Below are positions 62,442 through 64,000 of a stretch of 64,000 nt of DNA, in pieces. Position 1 is the stretch's first letter; every line of letters starts with the position of its first letter. Source of the DNA: Methylobacterium nonmethylotrophicum. Its GTDB lineage: Bacteria > Pseudomonadota > Alphaproteobacteria > Rhizobiales > Beijerinckiaceae. The stretch is from contig NZ_SRLB01000022.1 of NCBI RefSeq assembly GCF_004745635.1, forward strand, positions 36,986 to 100,985, given 5' to 3'. The notes beneath the pieces are model-generated. The model was not told the origin of the DNA. It made no database searches and was given only the letters and a program-made list of their open reading frames with translations. Made by a program: the position numbers and the translations under genes.

Positions 62442-63362
62442 TCAGAACAGCGAGCGGAGGAAGTCGCGCCAGGCGCGGCGCGCGGCGCGGCGCAGCTCGG
62501 CGGTGAGCCAGTCGAGGAAGCTCGGCTCGCGGCGGCTGCGGGGGCCGCCGGCATACTCGTCGCGCCGCGGCTCGGGCAGCGCCATGGTGCGGCGGCGGAC
62601 GGAATCCGGCAGGTCCGGGAAGGCCACGATGCCGCCGATCGTCGCGAGCTGGGCGAGGGAGACCGCCTCCCAGGCGTCGCCCGGGGCGTTGCGGGCGAGG
62701 TAGACCCCGGCCTCGCCGCGATTCGCGTCGTAGACCGCCTTGAACAGCCGGCTCGGGATCAGCACCCGGCCGCGCAGCGACTGGACGCTCGCGCCCTCGA
62801 ACAGCGGCCCGGTGACGACGAAGAGGTCGCCGCGCTCGATCGCCAGCGCGCGCACGCTGCTCTCGATTCCGGCCCAGAGCCGGCGATTGTCGTCGGGGTT
62901 CTGCGGCACGATGTTGGCGAGGCTGAAGGACTCGGCCTGCGCGCTCGGGGTCGGCATGTCGCCGGAGGGAGCCATGTGGCCCCGGTCCCAGCCGCTGCCG
63001 GCATAGTCCGCGAGTTCGGAGCGCATCGCCTCCGGCAACTGCTCCTCCTCGTGGAAGGCGTCGGCCCGGTCGATGCGGCGGGCGGCCTCGACGCCCGCGG
63101 CGGTGAGGTGCTCGGCGGCGTAGAGCGGCGTACGGGACAGCCCCGAATACAGGACCGCGAAGGCCTGGTAGCACAGGAGCGTGGTGTTGGCGGAGAGCCG
63201 CGGGTTGGTGAGCGCCGGGAGCGTGCCGCCGGCGAAGTGCTCCGGGCAGCCGCGCGCCAGGACCGGCCCCGGCAGGACCAGCAGGAGCAGGCACAGGGCG
63301 CCGCGAGCCGGCGGCAGCGCGGCGCGGGTCCTGGCGGTGGCCACCTTGGCCGCGCGCCTCAC
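62442..63362 (-). CDS. secreted DNA/RNA non-specific endonuclease (NUC1 family)
   Basis: A 306-residue nuclease with an N-terminal signal (hydrophobic 22-35, LARG). The beta-beta-alpha-metal motif is DRGHMAPSGD (catalytic His129), with the metal Asn in SLANIVPQNPDDNRRLW. The later VVTGPLF and IPSRLFKAVYD segments also match the family. A Pro/Arg-rich C-terminal tail (about 255-306) is extra. Its start overlaps the stop of the upstream small Cys-containing gene by four bases, so both are coupled. It probably acts outside the cytoplasm, in nutrient recovery or competition. Confidence 0.9.
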   Translation of the reverse strand: MRRAAKVATARTRAALPPARGALCLLLLVLPGPVLARGCPEHFAGGTLPALTNPRLSANTTLLCYQAFAVLYSGLSRTPLYAAEHLTAAGVEAARRIDRADAFHEEEQLPEAMRSELADYAGSGWDRGHMAPSGDMPTPSAQAESFSLANIVPQNPDDNRRLWAGIESSVRALAIERGDLFVVTGPLFEGASVQSLRGRVLIPSRLFKAVYDANRGEAGVYLARNAPGDAWEAVSLAQLATIGGIVAFPDLPDSVRRRTMALPEPRRDEYAGGPRSRREPSFLDWLTAELRRAARRAWRDFLRSLF

Positions 63363-63625
63363 GCGCAGATCCGGACCCGCCGCGGGCCCTCCGGCGTCGG
63401 CCGCACCCGCCAGGTGCAGACGGGGATCCGGCGGCGCGAGACGGTGTCGCAGGTCCGGTCGGTGGGCGGGCAGACGGGACGATGCGGCAGCCAGGTCGGA
63501 TCCAGGGCGGGGTACAGGGGCACCGCCCCGGCCTGACCCGGCACCGCGAGCAGGAGACCCAAGGTCAACCCGGGCAAGGCGAGCCCGCGAGCGGCAAGCC
63601 CGCGCGCCGGTAGCGACCGTCCCAT
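63359..63625 (-). CDS. small secreted Cys-containing protein coupled to the nuclease
   Basis: An 88-residue protein with a signal peptide (about 1-34, ending GQAGAV). The mature 54 residues include four Cys (RPVCPPTDRTCDT, IPVCTWR, VRICA) and a repeated VRxTP/RRVR pattern. AGGAGGTCGG directly before ATG 63625 is a strong ribosome site. Its stop overlaps the nuclease start (ATGA). An inhibitor or chaperone of the nuclease is conceivable but there is no direct evidence. Confidence 0.6.
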   Translation of the reverse strand: MGRSLPARGLAARGLALPGLTLGLLLAVPGQAGAVPLYPALDPTWLPHRPVCPPTDRTCDTVSRRRIPVCTWRVRPTPEGPRRVRICA

Positions 63626-63825
63626 CCGACCTCCTGGGGATGCGTATTGGCGAGATCGCGGGGCGATCACGGCCTGCGCGAGCATTCTAGCGCATTCCGG
63701 CGCAGCTGTCCCGCCGCGCCCGGAATTCACCTCAGGTTCAGGATGTTCTTCGGAGTTGTTGCGCCGCGCACAGCCGCAACCGTGGCGTTAGAAGGTCGCG
63801 CGATGGCGCGAACGGCCGCTTGAGG

Positions 63826-63831
63826 TATAAC
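63826..63831 (+). promoter_or_regulatory. possible -10 element of dxs
   Basis: TATAAC about 60 to 80 bases upstream of the dxs start region. No convincing -35 is seen at the right spacing, so this is tentative. Confidence 0.3.
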
Positions 63832-63905
63832 GGCGGCCAGCTGCCAGGATCCCCGGCCCACGAGGGCCCGCGCGGGTCCGCCCCCGAATGAGCGAGTGTC
63901 ACGAC

Positions 63906-64000
63906 GTGTCCGATCCGGTTCTCCCCCTCCTCGACCGCGTCCGCGAGCCTGCGGACCTGCGCCAGCTGCCCGAGAGCGACCTCGCCCAGCTCGCCGCCGA
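63906..64000 (+). CDS. dxs: 1-deoxy-D-xylulose-5-phosphate synthase (partial, N-terminus only)
   Basis: The last 95 bases encode (M)SDPVLPLLDRVREPADL, then RQLPESDLAQLAA, the usual beginning of Dxs, the first enzyme of the MEP isoprenoid pathway. The rest lies beyond the right edge. I use GTG 63906, which gives the common MSDP-type start; ATG 63888, six codons upstream in frame, is the alternative. Confidence 0.8.
   Translation, partial: MSDPVLPLLDRVREPADLRQLPESDLAQLAA

Overview
The window is high-GC chromosomal DNA of an alphaproteobacterium, most likely Methylobacterium/Methylorubrum or a close relative in the Hyphomicrobiales. This rests on gene content and style: an HtrA/DegP protease, a MASE1-GGDEF protein, a KaiC-like/kinase/regulator operon, an IS481-type transposase remnant, KpsC/KpsS capsule enzymes, EttA, and Dxs at the right edge. 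Species cannot be fixed from the sequence alone. Two genes run off the edges: the protease at the left (N-terminal part only) and dxs at the right (first codons only).

Left part (1-31 kb). This is mostly ordinary chromosome: degP, a small membrane protein, a degenerate peptide-deformylase-like gene, an EamA exporter divergent from a TetR regulator with a double palindrome between them, an HNH protein, a chemotaxis receptor, a lemA-TPM-TPM operon, an orphan TadG-like protein, a beta-helix protein, a MarR-GNAT fusion, and the kinase/KaiC/response-regulator operon. A lower-GC gene for a membrane-anchored trypsin-fold protein with Ser replaced by Ala follows, then a decayed IS481 transposase, a TetR-thioesterase operon, two MFS transporters, a DUF4926/DUF6883-like pair split by an in-frame stop, a sulfonate/nitrate-type ABC importer, a pterin dehydratase and a diguanylate cyclase.

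Middle (31-37 kb). A more AT-rich segment carries two large probably secreted repeat proteins, an RTX protein with 97-residue tandem repeats and an ELW/FG-GAP repeat protein. It ends at a tRNA-Val(GAC) gene. No integrase is visible.

Right part (37-64 kb). A surface-polysaccharide block (double-domain GT2, UDP-glucose dehydrogenase, KpsC, KpsS, Wza/KpsD-like lipoprotein) encloses a compact polyketide locus. The locus has a 2508-residue single-module reducing PKS (KS-AT-DH-[degenerate MT]-ER-KR-ACP, no thioesterase), translationally coupled to an alpha-oxoamine synthase. Nearby lie an SDR, a formyltransferase-fold enzyme and a PhyH-type Fe/2-oxoglutarate oxygenase. The logic (reduced acyl chain, decarboxylative release by an amino acid, ketone reduction, hydroxylation) resembles fungal sphinganine-analogue pathways. 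Its position inside capsule genes suggests a sphingoid-like lipid linked to the cell envelope. This is the most interesting system in the window. EttA, a small conserved protein, a secreted nuclease with a small Cys-containing partner, and the start of dxs close the window.

Two families of dispersed intergenic repeats are present: a roughly 120-150 bp element with nested inverted arms (11203-11352, 51287-51406, with a possible decayed copy near 37539) and a roughly 65 bp element (37625-37690 and 62336-62400, opposite orientations).
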